Below, piece after piece: positions 8,381-17,218 of a stretch of 45,353 nucleotides of DNA. The notes below the pieces were generated by a model. That model saw only the letters and a program-made list of their open reading frames with translations, was not told where the DNA came from and made no database searches. The stretch covers positions 1 through 45,353 of the forward strand of contig DATAWX010000053.1 of the NCBI GenBank assembly GCA_036266995.1, in the 5' to 3' direction. Position 1 is the first letter of the stretch. Every line of letters begins with the position of its first letter. The stretch comes from GCA-003244245 sp036266995. GTDB lineage: Bacteria > Actinomycetota > Actinomycetes > Mycobacteriales > Pseudonocardiaceae. The position numbers were made by a program, and so were the translations under genes.

Positions 8381-8545
8381 CCTCTGAGCCAGCGGTCAGG
8401 ACGAGGTAGACGCCAAGCGAGCACCGTTACCCTGAACCTCGGCGGAGAAGCGTCGCGGTGGGTATCACGCTCAGTCATCAAATGGCGTGTCTGCACGCCC
8501 GGTCGGTCGTTGAAATGTGACGTGAGCAGTGATGAAGGTTCCGGT

Positions 8546-9448
8546 GTGCGGAGCCGACAACCCGAGAATGGTCGGCGCGCCGGTCTTGCTCGGGTAGGCG
8601 GGTACGCGCTGCGTGGAGTGTTGTCCGGTGCTGCGTTGAGCTGCGCCGCGGTGGTCGTAACGGCCCTGAGTACGATGGCTGCCCCGCTGCCCGACCGCGG
8701 GTTCACCACGCCCACGCCGGTCGCGATGGCCGCGCCCGCCGCGTTGCCCGATGTCCCCGATCCCGCCGCTGCCCAGGTCGTCGGCGCGCCTGCCGCCGAG
8801 CCCACCGGTAAGCCGTCGCAGACCGTCACGATCCCGGTGCAGCTCCCGGCGCCCGCAGTGCATCCAGTTGGGCCGCAGCTGGCCTTCGCCGCGTGGGCCA
8901 CCCGGATGTCGCGTCCCACCGGTATCCCGCAGCGTGCACTGGAGGCCTACGCCAACGCGCACGCCGTGATGGCCGCCACCCATCCGGGCTGCCACATCAC
9001 CTGGGTGACCCTGGCCGGTATCGCGGAAGTCGAGTCCCAGCACGGCACCATCGGAGCTCGTACCCTGCTGCCCGATGGCCGGTCCTCGTCACCGATCATC
9101 GGGCCGGCGTTGGACGGCACGAACGGCAACAAGGTCATCGCCGACACCGACGGCGGCCTGCTCGATGGCGACAAGATCTGGGATCACGCCGTCGGGCCGT
9201 TCCAGTTCATCCCCTCGACCTGGGCGAAGTGGCGGGCCGACGCGCACGGCGACGGGATGACCGACCCACAGAACATCGACAACGCCGCACTCGCCGCGGC
9301 GCAGTACCTCTGCGCGGACAACCGCAACCTGGGCTCCGGTGACGGCTGGCTCCGCGCGATCCTGTCCTACAACAGTTCCCTGGACTACGCGCAACTGGTC
9401 TACGGCTTCGCCCAAAACTACGCCCGCAGCGTCCACGGCCTCAGCTGA
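8546..9448 (+). CDS. Exported lytic transglycosylase (MltB/SLT-like)
   Basis: This protein of about 300 residues has an N-terminal hydrophobic segment (roughly 20-45), a Pro/Ala linker, then a lysozyme-like domain. The domain includes GIAEVESQHG (catalytic Glu near residue 160), GPFQFIPSTWAKW and a helical NIDNAALAAAQYLCADN segment. Such enzymes cleave the MurNAc-GlcNAc bond of peptidoglycan during growth or turnover. GTG 8546 has GAAGG 7 bp upstream; GTG 8522 and TTG 8510 are alternatives. It is not coupled to its neighbours. Confidence 0.88.
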   Translation: MRSRQPENGRRAGLARVGGYALRGVLSGAALSCAAVVVTALSTMAAPLPDRGFTTPTPVAMAAPAALPDVPDPAAAQVVGAPAAEPTGKPSQTVTIPVQLPAPAVHPVGPQLAFAAWATRMSRPTGIPQRALEAYANAHAVMAATHPGCHITWVTLAGIAEVESQHGTIGARTLLPDGRSSSPIIGPALDGTNGNKVIADTDGGLLDGDKIWDHAVGPFQFIPSTWAKWRADAHGDGMTDPQNIDNAALAAAQYLCADNRNLGSGDGWLRAILSYNSSLDYAQLVYGFAQNYARSVHGLS

Positions 9449-9474
9449 GCCGGGAGCCCAGCCAGCGGCTCATC

Positions 9475-10059
9475 ATGGTGGGTGTGACAGCGACCCGCGG
9501 CGTGGTCCTGGTATCCGGCGCTCCTGGCGCGGGTAAGACGACGCTTGCCGTTCCGCTCGCCGCGGCCTTAGGACTGCCGCTGCTGTCCAAGGATCAGATC
9601 AAAGCGACTCTCTTTGACGCCCTGGACTACCCAGCCGGCGACCTCGCGGCGTCGCGCCGCGCCGGCGCGGCGGCCATGCAGGTGCTGTGGACACTCGCCG
9701 AGACCTTCCCGTCGGTAGTGCTCGAAGCGAACTTCCGGCCTCACAGCGACTACGAGCGGTCTCGGATCGACCTGCTCCACGGGCGGCTGGTCGAAGTCCA
9801 TTGCGCCTGCCCGCCGGCCGTAGCAGCCCAGCGATACGCGACCCGGGCCGCCTCGGCGACGCACCATAGGGCGCACGTCTTGTCACGGCTGTCTGACGAC
9901 ATGCTCGCGGAGTTCGATCAGCCACTCGGAGTGGGACAGCTGATCCGGGTCGACACCACCGAATCTGTCGACATGGCGACCTTGACGGCAACAATCCAGG
10001 CCGTGTTCAGCGGGGGCGGTCCATCGCGCCAGGCTGTGCGGCAGCATCGGTCCCCATGA
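9475..10059 (+). CDS. P-loop ATPase/predicted kinase
   Basis: This 194-residue protein has a Walker A motif GAPGAGKT (15-22) near its N-terminus. It continues LLSKDQIKATLFDAL and LEANFRPHSDYERSRI, as in zeta-toxin/AAA_33-like small-molecule kinases. It probably phosphorylates a metabolite or antibiotic-like substrate that cannot be named from sequence. Residues after about 175 look unstructured. It follows the transglycosylase by 26 bp, possibly in one transcript. The ATG start has only a weak AGCGG upstream. Confidence 0.75.
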   Translation: MVGVTATRGVVLVSGAPGAGKTTLAVPLAAALGLPLLSKDQIKATLFDALDYPAGDLAASRRAGAAAMQVLWTLAETFPSVVLEANFRPHSDYERSRIDLLHGRLVEVHCACPPAVAAQRYATRAASATHHRAHVLSRLSDDMLAEFDQPLGVGQLIRVDTTESVDMATLTATIQAVFSGGGPSRQAVRQHRSP

Positions 10060-10188
10060 GAACGGCGAGGGTGAACCCTGCCGCCATCCTCTTACGGAGA
10101 TGGTTGGATCAGGCTGCGGGCGGGTATCCGTGAGCCACCGACGGCGCTTCCGCGCGGCGATCGGATACGTCTCGAAAGGACGCAGAAC

Positions 10189-10671
10189 ATGGCTGCCTCG
10201 GAGCTGCTGGGCACCTACCTCAACGACCATCTGGCGGGCGCCGCTACCGGTTCGGAGCTTGCGAAGAAGCTCAGTGAGGAAAATGCCGGAGGACGGTACG
10301 GCAGCTTTCTCGCCGAGCTCGCCACGGAGATCGAGCAGGATCGCCTCACGCTCGCAGAGCTGATGGACCGGCTGGACATCGAGCGCAGCACGATGAAGCA
10401 GGCGGCCGGCTGGATCAGCGAAAAGCTGACCAGAGTCAAATTCAGCGAGAGTCTCACCGGCAGCGCGGACCTCAAGCGGTTGCTGGAGTTCGAGACGTTG
10501 TCGCTGGGTATCGAGGGCAAGCAGGCTATGTGGCGGTCTCTGCGTCAGGTCAGCGACCGCTACCCGGAGTTGGCCGTGGCGGACCTTGATGCGCTCGCCA
10601 AGCGTGCGGAGGCGCAGCGTTCCGGGCTTGAGGAGCACCGACTTGACGCGGCGGGCAAGGCACTGGCCTGA
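10189..10671 (+). CDS. Four-helix-bundle hypothetical protein, ferritin-like fold
   Basis: This 160-residue all-helical protein has the phrases LLGTYLNDHLAGAATGSELAK, FLAELATEIEQDR and MWRSLRQVSDRYPEL. These match a conserved actinobacterial family that I recognise only as ferritin-like or YciE-like in architecture. Glu/His positions suit a four-helix bundle, but I cannot show a complete di-iron site. AAAGGA upstream of ATG 10189 supports the start. It is monocistronic. Confidence is good that it is a gene and low for function. Confidence 0.75.
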   Translation: MAASELLGTYLNDHLAGAATGSELAKKLSEENAGGRYGSFLAELATEIEQDRLTLAELMDRLDIERSTMKQAAGWISEKLTRVKFSESLTGSADLKRLLEFETLSLGIEGKQAMWRSLRQVSDRYPELAVADLDALAKRAEAQRSGLEEHRLDAAGKALA

Positions 10672-10858
10672 GTTCGAGGTCGCACCGCAAAGGTTCAGCT
10701 TCTCTGCATCCCCGTGTCGGTGACCGCGCAAGAATCGAATCCCCAACGTACTTGCAGTTCACAAGCAAGCGGACTGATCGCCTCCGGGTCGACACGCGCC
10801 AAACTGACAATGACGTTGATCCACGAACCGGTTACAAGGGCGCCTTCGCGCCAAGGTA

Positions 10859-11245
10859 TTAGAGTGTTGAGTCGAGCCGTTGGTCGGGTGCAATGAGGTC
10901 TCGCACCTGCGCCTGGTAGGCCATGGTTACCCACTCGCCCGCTGAGGGCGGGACGACATCGGGCAACGCGTCAGGAAGATCGAGCTGCCGTCGTAGCTCT
11001 CCAGCACGTGCCACGGGCCGGCCACAGCGTGCGGGTTGGGTTGCTGACGCTGTATCGGTCTGTGGCGGGTGCTGCTCGATCGTGGCGAGCTGATGGTCGT
11101 GCGTGCGGGGGCCCTGCACGAAATGGTCGAGCCGGTCGTAGTCGTTGCGGGACAGGGCGAAGGTGTCGCGGAACCAGTTGCCCAGCGGTGCGTTGGCGTA
11201 GGTGTAGCGCCCGCAGTAGATCAGCACGAGCGCATGCAGCACCAT
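10859..11245 (-). CDS. Hypothetical protein divergent from dnaK
   Basis: This 128-residue protein is not recognised. It opens MVLHALVLIYCGRYTYANAP, then NWFRDTFALSRNDYDRLDHF, a polar linker and a C-terminal helix (WVTMAYQAQVRDL). ATG 11245 is preceded by GAGGAGG, a strong ribosome-binding site, which is the best evidence that it is real. Downstream, a short GC hairpin at 10839-10852 (GGCGC-CTTC-GCGCC) may end its transcript. Its divergence from dnaK puts its promoter near the HAIR sites, so heat-shock control is possible. Confidence 0.55.
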   Translation of the reverse strand: MVLHALVLIYCGRYTYANAPLGNWFRDTFALSRNDYDRLDHFVQGPRTHDHQLATIEQHPPQTDTASATQPARCGRPVARAGELRRQLDLPDALPDVVPPSAGEWVTMAYQAQVRDLIAPDQRLDSTL

Positions 11246-11347
11246 GCCCCTCCTCAGTCCGCTCGGAGCAGGAGGATGGATGGGTCCAGCGGGGAACATA
11301 GCTGCCGCCTTGGCCGTTAGACCGGTCAGTTAGGTTGAGCGGGATCC

Positions 11348-11379
11348 ACTCAAGTTCACTTGAGTCAGTTCCAGTCAAG
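11348..11379 (+). promoter_or_regulatory. HspR binding sites (HAIR) before dnaK
   Basis: CTTGAGT-N7-AGTCAAG at 11359-11379 matches the HAIR consensus CTTGAGT-N7-ACTCAAG with one mismatch. It shares its left arm with a second perfect palindrome, ACTCAAGT-TC-ACTTGAGT (11348-11365). Both end 18 bp before the dnaK ATG. HspR, encoded by the last gene of this operon, represses through HAIR with DnaK as co-repressor in Streptomyces and Mycobacterium. Confidence 0.85.
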
Positions 11380-11397
11380 TTCGAAAGGGTTGCTCAC

Positions 11398-13271
<1,874 letters not shown>

Positions 13272-13275
<4 letters not shown>

Positions 13276-13991
13276 GGCACGGGGATGGCACCTTCGGCGA
13301 TGGCGCCGGTGGTGAGGAGCCCAGAGTCGTGGTGCGAGACAAGCGGAGGATCGATCCGGTGACGGGTAAGGTTCGGGTCCCACCGGCGGGTGAGCAGCCC
13401 GCCGGTGGCGGTGTGCACGTTGATGAGGCCGACCCAGGTGCGGCTGCTGGCGGGGTTATTGGGGCCGCTAGTACCGCCGAGCTCGAGGCATTGCAGGCCC
13501 AGCTCGATGAGCGGACCGGTGACTTGCAGCGGATCTCCGCTGAGTACAGCAACTACCGCCGCCGGGTCGAGCGGGATCGCCAGCTCGTGATCGACGTCGC
13601 CAAGGCTCAGGTGACCAGTCAGCTGCTCACCGTGCTCGACGACATCGAGCGGGCACAGGAACACGGTGACCTGTCCGGCGCGTTCAAGGTGGTCGCGGAC
13701 AAGTTGGTGGCGGCACTGCATGCGCAGGGTTTGGAACCGTTCGGAATCGTCGGAGAAGGGTTCGACCCGGCCGTCCACGAGGCCGTTCAACACGACACCG
13801 CTGCGGACATCTCCGAGCCGACCGTCACCGCCGTACTGCGCCCGGGCTACCGCTTCGGCGAGCGAGTGCTGCGCCCAGCGATGGTGGCGGTGACCGACGC
13901 GGAGGCAGCAGTCGTGATGTTCCCGGACACCGAGGCCGGACCGGAACAGTTCGGTGCTGAGCAGGGCCCCGAACAACCGCAGGAAGAGTGA
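13272..13991 (+). CDS. grpE: Nucleotide exchange factor GrpE
   Basis: This 239-residue co-chaperone releases ADP from DnaK. A disordered N-terminal segment (about 1-70, rich in charge, Gly and Pro) precedes the long dimerising helix and the GrpE core: EYSNYRRRVERDRQL, LLTVLDDIERAQEHGDLSG and the C-terminal beta domain GFDPAVHEAVQHD and VTAVLRPGYRFGERVLRPAMV. The length agrees with actinobacterial GrpE. The GTG start overlaps the dnaK stop by 4 nt; start sites further in cannot be excluded. The acidic Glu/Gln tail is typical. Confidence 0.97.
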
Positions 13992-14016
13992 ACAGTGATG
14001 CGGGAGGAGGTGTCCG

Positions 14017-15225
14017 GTGAGCGCCCGGGAATGGATTGAGAAGGATTTTTACGCGGAGCTGGGTGTCTCCTCCACCGCTTCCGCCGAAGAGATCAAACGG
14101 GCGTACCGCAAGTTGGCCCGGGAGTTGCACCCGGACGCCAACCCCGGTGACGTCAAGGCCGAGGCACGCTTCAAGTCGATGTCCGAGGCCTACGGTGTGC
14201 TGTCGGACCCGGACAAACGCAAGCAGTACGACGAGGCGCGCAGCCTGTTCAACGGCGGCTTCCGACCCGGCGGTGGTTTCGGCGGGCCCGGTGGGCCGGG
14301 CCCGGGCGGGTTCGATCTCAATGATCTGTTCGCCGCTCAGGGCGGTCGCGGTGACGCGGGCGGTCTGGGTGACCTGCTCGGCGGGTTGTTCGCCAACCGC
14401 GGCGGAGCGCCGGGCGGCGCCGCGGCCGGCCGTCCGCGGCGAGGCACCGACGTCGAGACGGAGCTGCGGATCGACTTCACCGAAGCGATCCGCGGTGCCA
14501 CCGTGCCGCTGCGGATAGCCAGCCCGGCCAGTTGCGGCAGTTGTGGCGGCTCCGGGGCCCGCGCAGGCACCGTTCCGCGGGTCTGCCCGGTTTGCGGCGG
14601 CAGTGGGCTGGTCACCCGCAGCCAAGGCGCGTTCGCCCTGTCCGAACCGTGCCGGGACTGCCGCGGCACGGGCCGGATCATCGAGGATCCGTGCACCGAA
14701 TGCGGCGGTCGCGGAGTCTCCAACCGATCCCGCAGCCTGACCATGCGGATCCCCGCCGGGGTCGCCGACGGTCAGCGGATCCGGCTGGCCGGGCAGGGCG
14801 AGCCGGGGATGCGTGGCGCCCCCGCCGGTGATCTCTTCGTGCTGGTGCACGTCACGCCGCATCCGGTGTTCGGGCGCTCCGGTGATGACTTGACGCTGGG
14901 CGTGCCCGTGTTGTTCCCCGAGCTGGTGATGGGTACCACGCTGACCGTGCCCACCATGGATGGCCCCGATATGGACGGGTCGGTCAAGCTCAAGGTCCCG
15001 GCAGGCACCGCCAACGGCCGCACCCTGCGGGTGCGGGGCAAAGGCATCGTCGGGCGGCACGGGCGCACCGGTGATCTGCTGGTGACCCTGCAGGTGGTGG
15101 TTCCCGCCAAGCTGGACCGGGGGGCCAAAGAGGCGCTGGAGGCCTACGCGCAGGCCACCGCCGGGGAGGACCCGCGGGCGGAGCTGTTCGCCCGCGTCCA
15201 GCGCCCGGGGGCTGGACGGCGATGA
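14017..15225 (+). CDS. dnaJ: Hsp40 co-chaperone DnaJ
   Basis: This 402-residue class A J-protein stimulates DnaK ATPase and delivers clients. The J domain is at 10-75 with HPD at 38-40. A Gly/Phe-rich region follows, then four zinc-binding repeats (CGSCGGSG, CPVCGGSG, CRDCRGTG, CTECGGRG) and two beta-barrel client domains. GTG 14017 follows GGAGGAGG by 6 bp, 25 bp after grpE. Position within a dnaK-grpE-dnaJ-hspR operon matches mycobacterial dnaJ1. Its stop overlaps the hspR start. Confidence 0.98.
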   Translation: MSAREWIEKDFYAELGVSSTASAEEIKRAYRKLARELHPDANPGDVKAEARFKSMSEAYGVLSDPDKRKQYDEARSLFNGGFRPGGGFGGPGGPGPGGFDLNDLFAAQGGRGDAGGLGDLLGGLFANRGGAPGGAAAGRPRRGTDVETELRIDFTEAIRGATVPLRIASPASCGSCGGSGARAGTVPRVCPVCGGSGLVTRSQGAFALSEPCRDCRGTGRIIEDPCTECGGRGVSNRSRSLTMRIPAGVADGQRIRLAGQGEPGMRGAPAGDLFVLVHVTPHPVFGRSGDDLTLGVPVLFPELVMGTTLTVPTMDGPDMDGSVKLKVPAGTANGRTLRVRGKGIVGRHGRTGDLLVTLQVVVPAKLDRGAKEALEAYAQATAGEDPRAELFARVQRPGAGRR

Positions 15226-15671
15226 TTCCCCCGACGCCACCGGGTGCCGATCAGGACACCCCGGTCTTCGTGATCTCCATCGCCGCCCAGCTGGCCGGGC
15301 TGCACGCGCAGACTCTGCGCAGCTACGACCGGCTGGGACTGGTCTCGCCCGGCCGTAGCCCGGGGGGTGGCCGCCGCTATTCGGCTCGCGACATCGCGCT
15401 GCTGCAAGAGGTGCAGCGACTGTCGCACGACCACGGCGTCAACCTGGCCGGGATCAAGCGGATCATCGATCTGGAGAACCAGGTCGACGCGCTGCACTCC
15501 CGGCTGACCGAGTTGGCCGCTGAGCTGGACGAGGCGCGCGCCGAGCTGGCCCAGGCACAGGCCCTCGCCCAGCAGGCGGCCGCAACCGTGCACGCCTCCT
15601 ACCGCCGCGACCTGGTCCCTCTGCGCCCCGGCACCGAAACAGCCCTGGTGATCTGGCGCCCCCGTAAGTAG
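15222..15671 (+). CDS. hspR: Heat-shock repressor HspR (MerR family)
   Basis: This 149-residue repressor has a MerR winged HTH at about 15-85 (VFVISIAAQLAGLHAQTLRS then YDRLGLVSPGRSPGGGRRYS). A leucine/alanine-rich coiled coil (about 88-125) probably dimerises it. It binds HAIR sites; two lie in this window, before dnaK and before clpB, so it should control its own operon and clpB. It is translationally coupled to dnaJ through ATGA. A C-terminal LVIWRPRK tail is typical of HspR. Confidence 0.96.
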   Translation: MIPPTPPGADQDTPVFVISIAAQLAGLHAQTLRSYDRLGLVSPGRSPGGGRRYSARDIALLQEVQRLSHDHGVNLAGIKRIIDLENQVDALHSRLTELAAELDEARAELAQAQALAQQAAATVHASYRRDLVPLRPGTETALVIWRPRK

Positions 15672-15688
15672 CCCTTGAAGAGCCCCAA

Positions 15689-16867
15689 CTAGTCCACGGT
15701 GAACGGGTCGTAGGTGATCCGGTCGAGCGCAGTGCCGGCGACGAGCATCCGTGACACCGTGGTCCTGATCATTGCCGGAGAGCCGCAGATCAGCACGTCG
15801 CGATCCGGCCAAGCGCCGAAGCGGGTGACCACGTCGGCCAGTGTCCCGTGTTCCATCCCCACCATCCGGGGGTACGACTCCACCACCGGGATCACCCTCA
15901 GCCACGGATTCGTGGCGGCTATGGCGGTGAGCGCGTCGAGGTCGTGGAGATCGGCGCGGGTCCGGCCGCCGGCGAACATCGTCACCTCCGGGTTGTCCCC
16001 AAACCGGCTGAGCTCCTCGAGGATCGCGCGCATGGGGGCCGTTCCGGTACCACCGGCGACCATCACGACGTCCCGGTCGGACTCCCGATCCACCGTCATG
16101 AGACCCATCGGTGAGCCGATCCGCCAGGTGTCACCGACCTGAGTGTGGCCGACGATCGACCGGCTGACCGAGCCACTCGGTACCGCGCGAACGTGAAACT
16201 CGATCGACCCGTCCGGACGGGGGGCATTCGCGGGAGACAGGTAACGCCACAGCCGCGGGCGCTGGGGTACCTCCACGCCGACGTACTGCCCGGCCCGGTA
16301 CGGCACCGGCCGGTCGGGGATCACCCGAACCACGGCCAGGTCCCAGGTCAGCCGGTGGTGATCGACGACCCGTGCGGTCCACCAGGCAGGGCCGGATTCC
16401 GACTCGGCCGCCTCCTGCATCGTCTTGGCGATCAGGCTGTAGGCGTCGCTCCACGCCTTCTCCACCTGCGGCGTCCAAGCAGCACCTGCGTACTGCTTCA
16501 GCGAGGTGACCAGAGCGGTCCCCATCGCGTCATAGTGCTCACCGAGCACTCCGAACTTCCGGTGGTCACGGCCGAGCTGGTGTAAGAACGGCACCAGCTC
16601 GTCGGGACGGTCGAAGTTCTGCACGATGTGCACCAGAGCGCGCCAGAACCGGCTGCGCTGCACCTCCATGTTCGCCGCGAACAGCTCACGGGTAGCGGGA
16701 GCGATCGCGAATAACATCGCGTAGAAGAACCGGGTGGCCTCCTCTGAACGCGGCGCGACCTCCGCATAGCTCTCGCGAAGCAGGCGCACCATGATCGCGG
16801 CCGTACCCGTGCGGTGCGGCTGGCGGGGGGGTGGCGGAATCGAGCTCCGCACGGCATCGGCTGTCAT
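15689..16867 (-). CDS. Flavohaemoprotein, type II-like
   Basis: This 392-residue protein has a globin domain (about 25-165; Tyr49 probably B10, proximal His102 in LGRDHRKFGV) fused to an FAD/NAD(P) reductase module. The module has RYLSPANAP near the flavin, GGTGTAPMRAI for the pyridine nucleotide and a terminal CGSPAMI. Classical members detoxify nitric oxide. The actinobacterial type II group next to clpB (M. tuberculosis Rv0385, from memory) has been linked instead to lactate oxidation and lipid protection, so the substrate is uncertain. It is divergent from clpB and convergent with hspR, whose stop is 17 bp away. The first 20 residues are a Pro-rich extension, and an internal start at Met26 is possible. 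Confidence 0.9.
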   Translation of the reverse strand: MTADAVRSSIPPPPRQPHRTGTAAIMVRLLRESYAEVAPRSEEATRFFYAMLFAIAPATRELFAANMEVQRSRFWRALVHIVQNFDRPDELVPFLHQLGRDHRKFGVLGEHYDAMGTALVTSLKQYAGAAWTPQVEKAWSDAYSLIAKTMQEAAESESGPAWWTARVVDHHRLTWDLAVVRVIPDRPVPYRAGQYVGVEVPQRPRLWRYLSPANAPRPDGSIEFHVRAVPSGSVSRSIVGHTQVGDTWRIGSPMGLMTVDRESDRDVVMVAGGTGTAPMRAILEELSRFGDNPEVTMFAGGRTRADLHDLDALTAIAATNPWLRVIPVVESYPRMVGMEHGTLADVVTRFGAWPDRDVLICGSPAMIRTTVSRMLVAGTALDRITYDPFTVD

Positions 16868-16936
16868 GGTCCGGCGAGCGTCTTCTCCAGGGTCGATGGC
16901 GAGCAGGTGGACCCGTCGCGGGCGATGCGAACTCCC

Positions 16937-16954
16937 TAGGGTTCAGGAACCCTA
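16937..16954 (-). promoter_or_regulatory. Perfect palindrome upstream of the flavohaemoprotein gene
   Basis: TAGGGTT-CAGG-AACCCTA has 7-bp arms (16937-16943, 16948-16954) and lies 70 bp before the flavohaemoprotein start. It does not match the HAIR consensus, so it probably binds a different regulator of this gene, perhaps one sensing nitric oxide or redox state (inference). Confidence 0.5.
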
Positions 16955-16992
16955 CCGTCATTCGCCACGACCCTCTCCAATCGCTCCTTCGA

Positions 16993-17024
16993 GTGTAGAT
17001 CAGTCACTTTAGGTTGATCCACAC
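16993..17024. promoter_or_regulatory. Inverted repeat GTGTAGATCA/TGATCCACAC
   Basis: Arms at 16993-17002 and 17015-17024 pair at 9 of 10 positions around a 12-nt spacer, midway between the divergent flavohaemoprotein and clpB genes. The position suits an operator acting on either gene; the binder is unknown. Confidence 0.45.
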
Positions 17025-17140
17025 CCTCTCATGAACTCCAAAGAGCACATAAAGGAGAGATGCTGCGACGTTGCGTGCAGTAACAGTTACAGTGCGAAGT
17101 TGGCAGCACGGCGGTCATCAGAGCCAGCCGTGCGCCGTAA

Positions 17141-17161
17141 CTTGAGCGGAACAGACTCAAC
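17141..17161 (+). promoter_or_regulatory. HspR binding site (HAIR) before clpB
   Basis: CTTGAGC-N7-ACTCAAC matches the HAIR consensus with one mismatch per arm and keeps the seven-base spacing. It lies 57 bp upstream of the clpB ATG. This places clpB under HspR together with the dnaK operon, as known in Streptomyces and Mycobacterium. Confidence 0.8.
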
Positions 17162-17218
17162 TTTCCTCTCGTTGAACCCAGCAGAGTAAGACGCCAGTGC
17201 GGAGGGAACGCTTCGACA

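Noticed and set aside
10690..10800. tRNA-like stretch on the minus strand with a TTCGATT T-loop-like sequence
   Set aside because: The flanking five bases on each side do not pair, and no acceptor or anticodon stems can be drawn, so it is not called as a tRNA or tRNA fragment.
17060..17083. Seven-codon frame (MLRRCVQ) with AGGAG upstream, reminiscent of Cys leader peptides
   Set aside because: Spacing to the ATG is only 2 bp, the sequence does not match the leader peptides I know, and it lies far from clpB's start.
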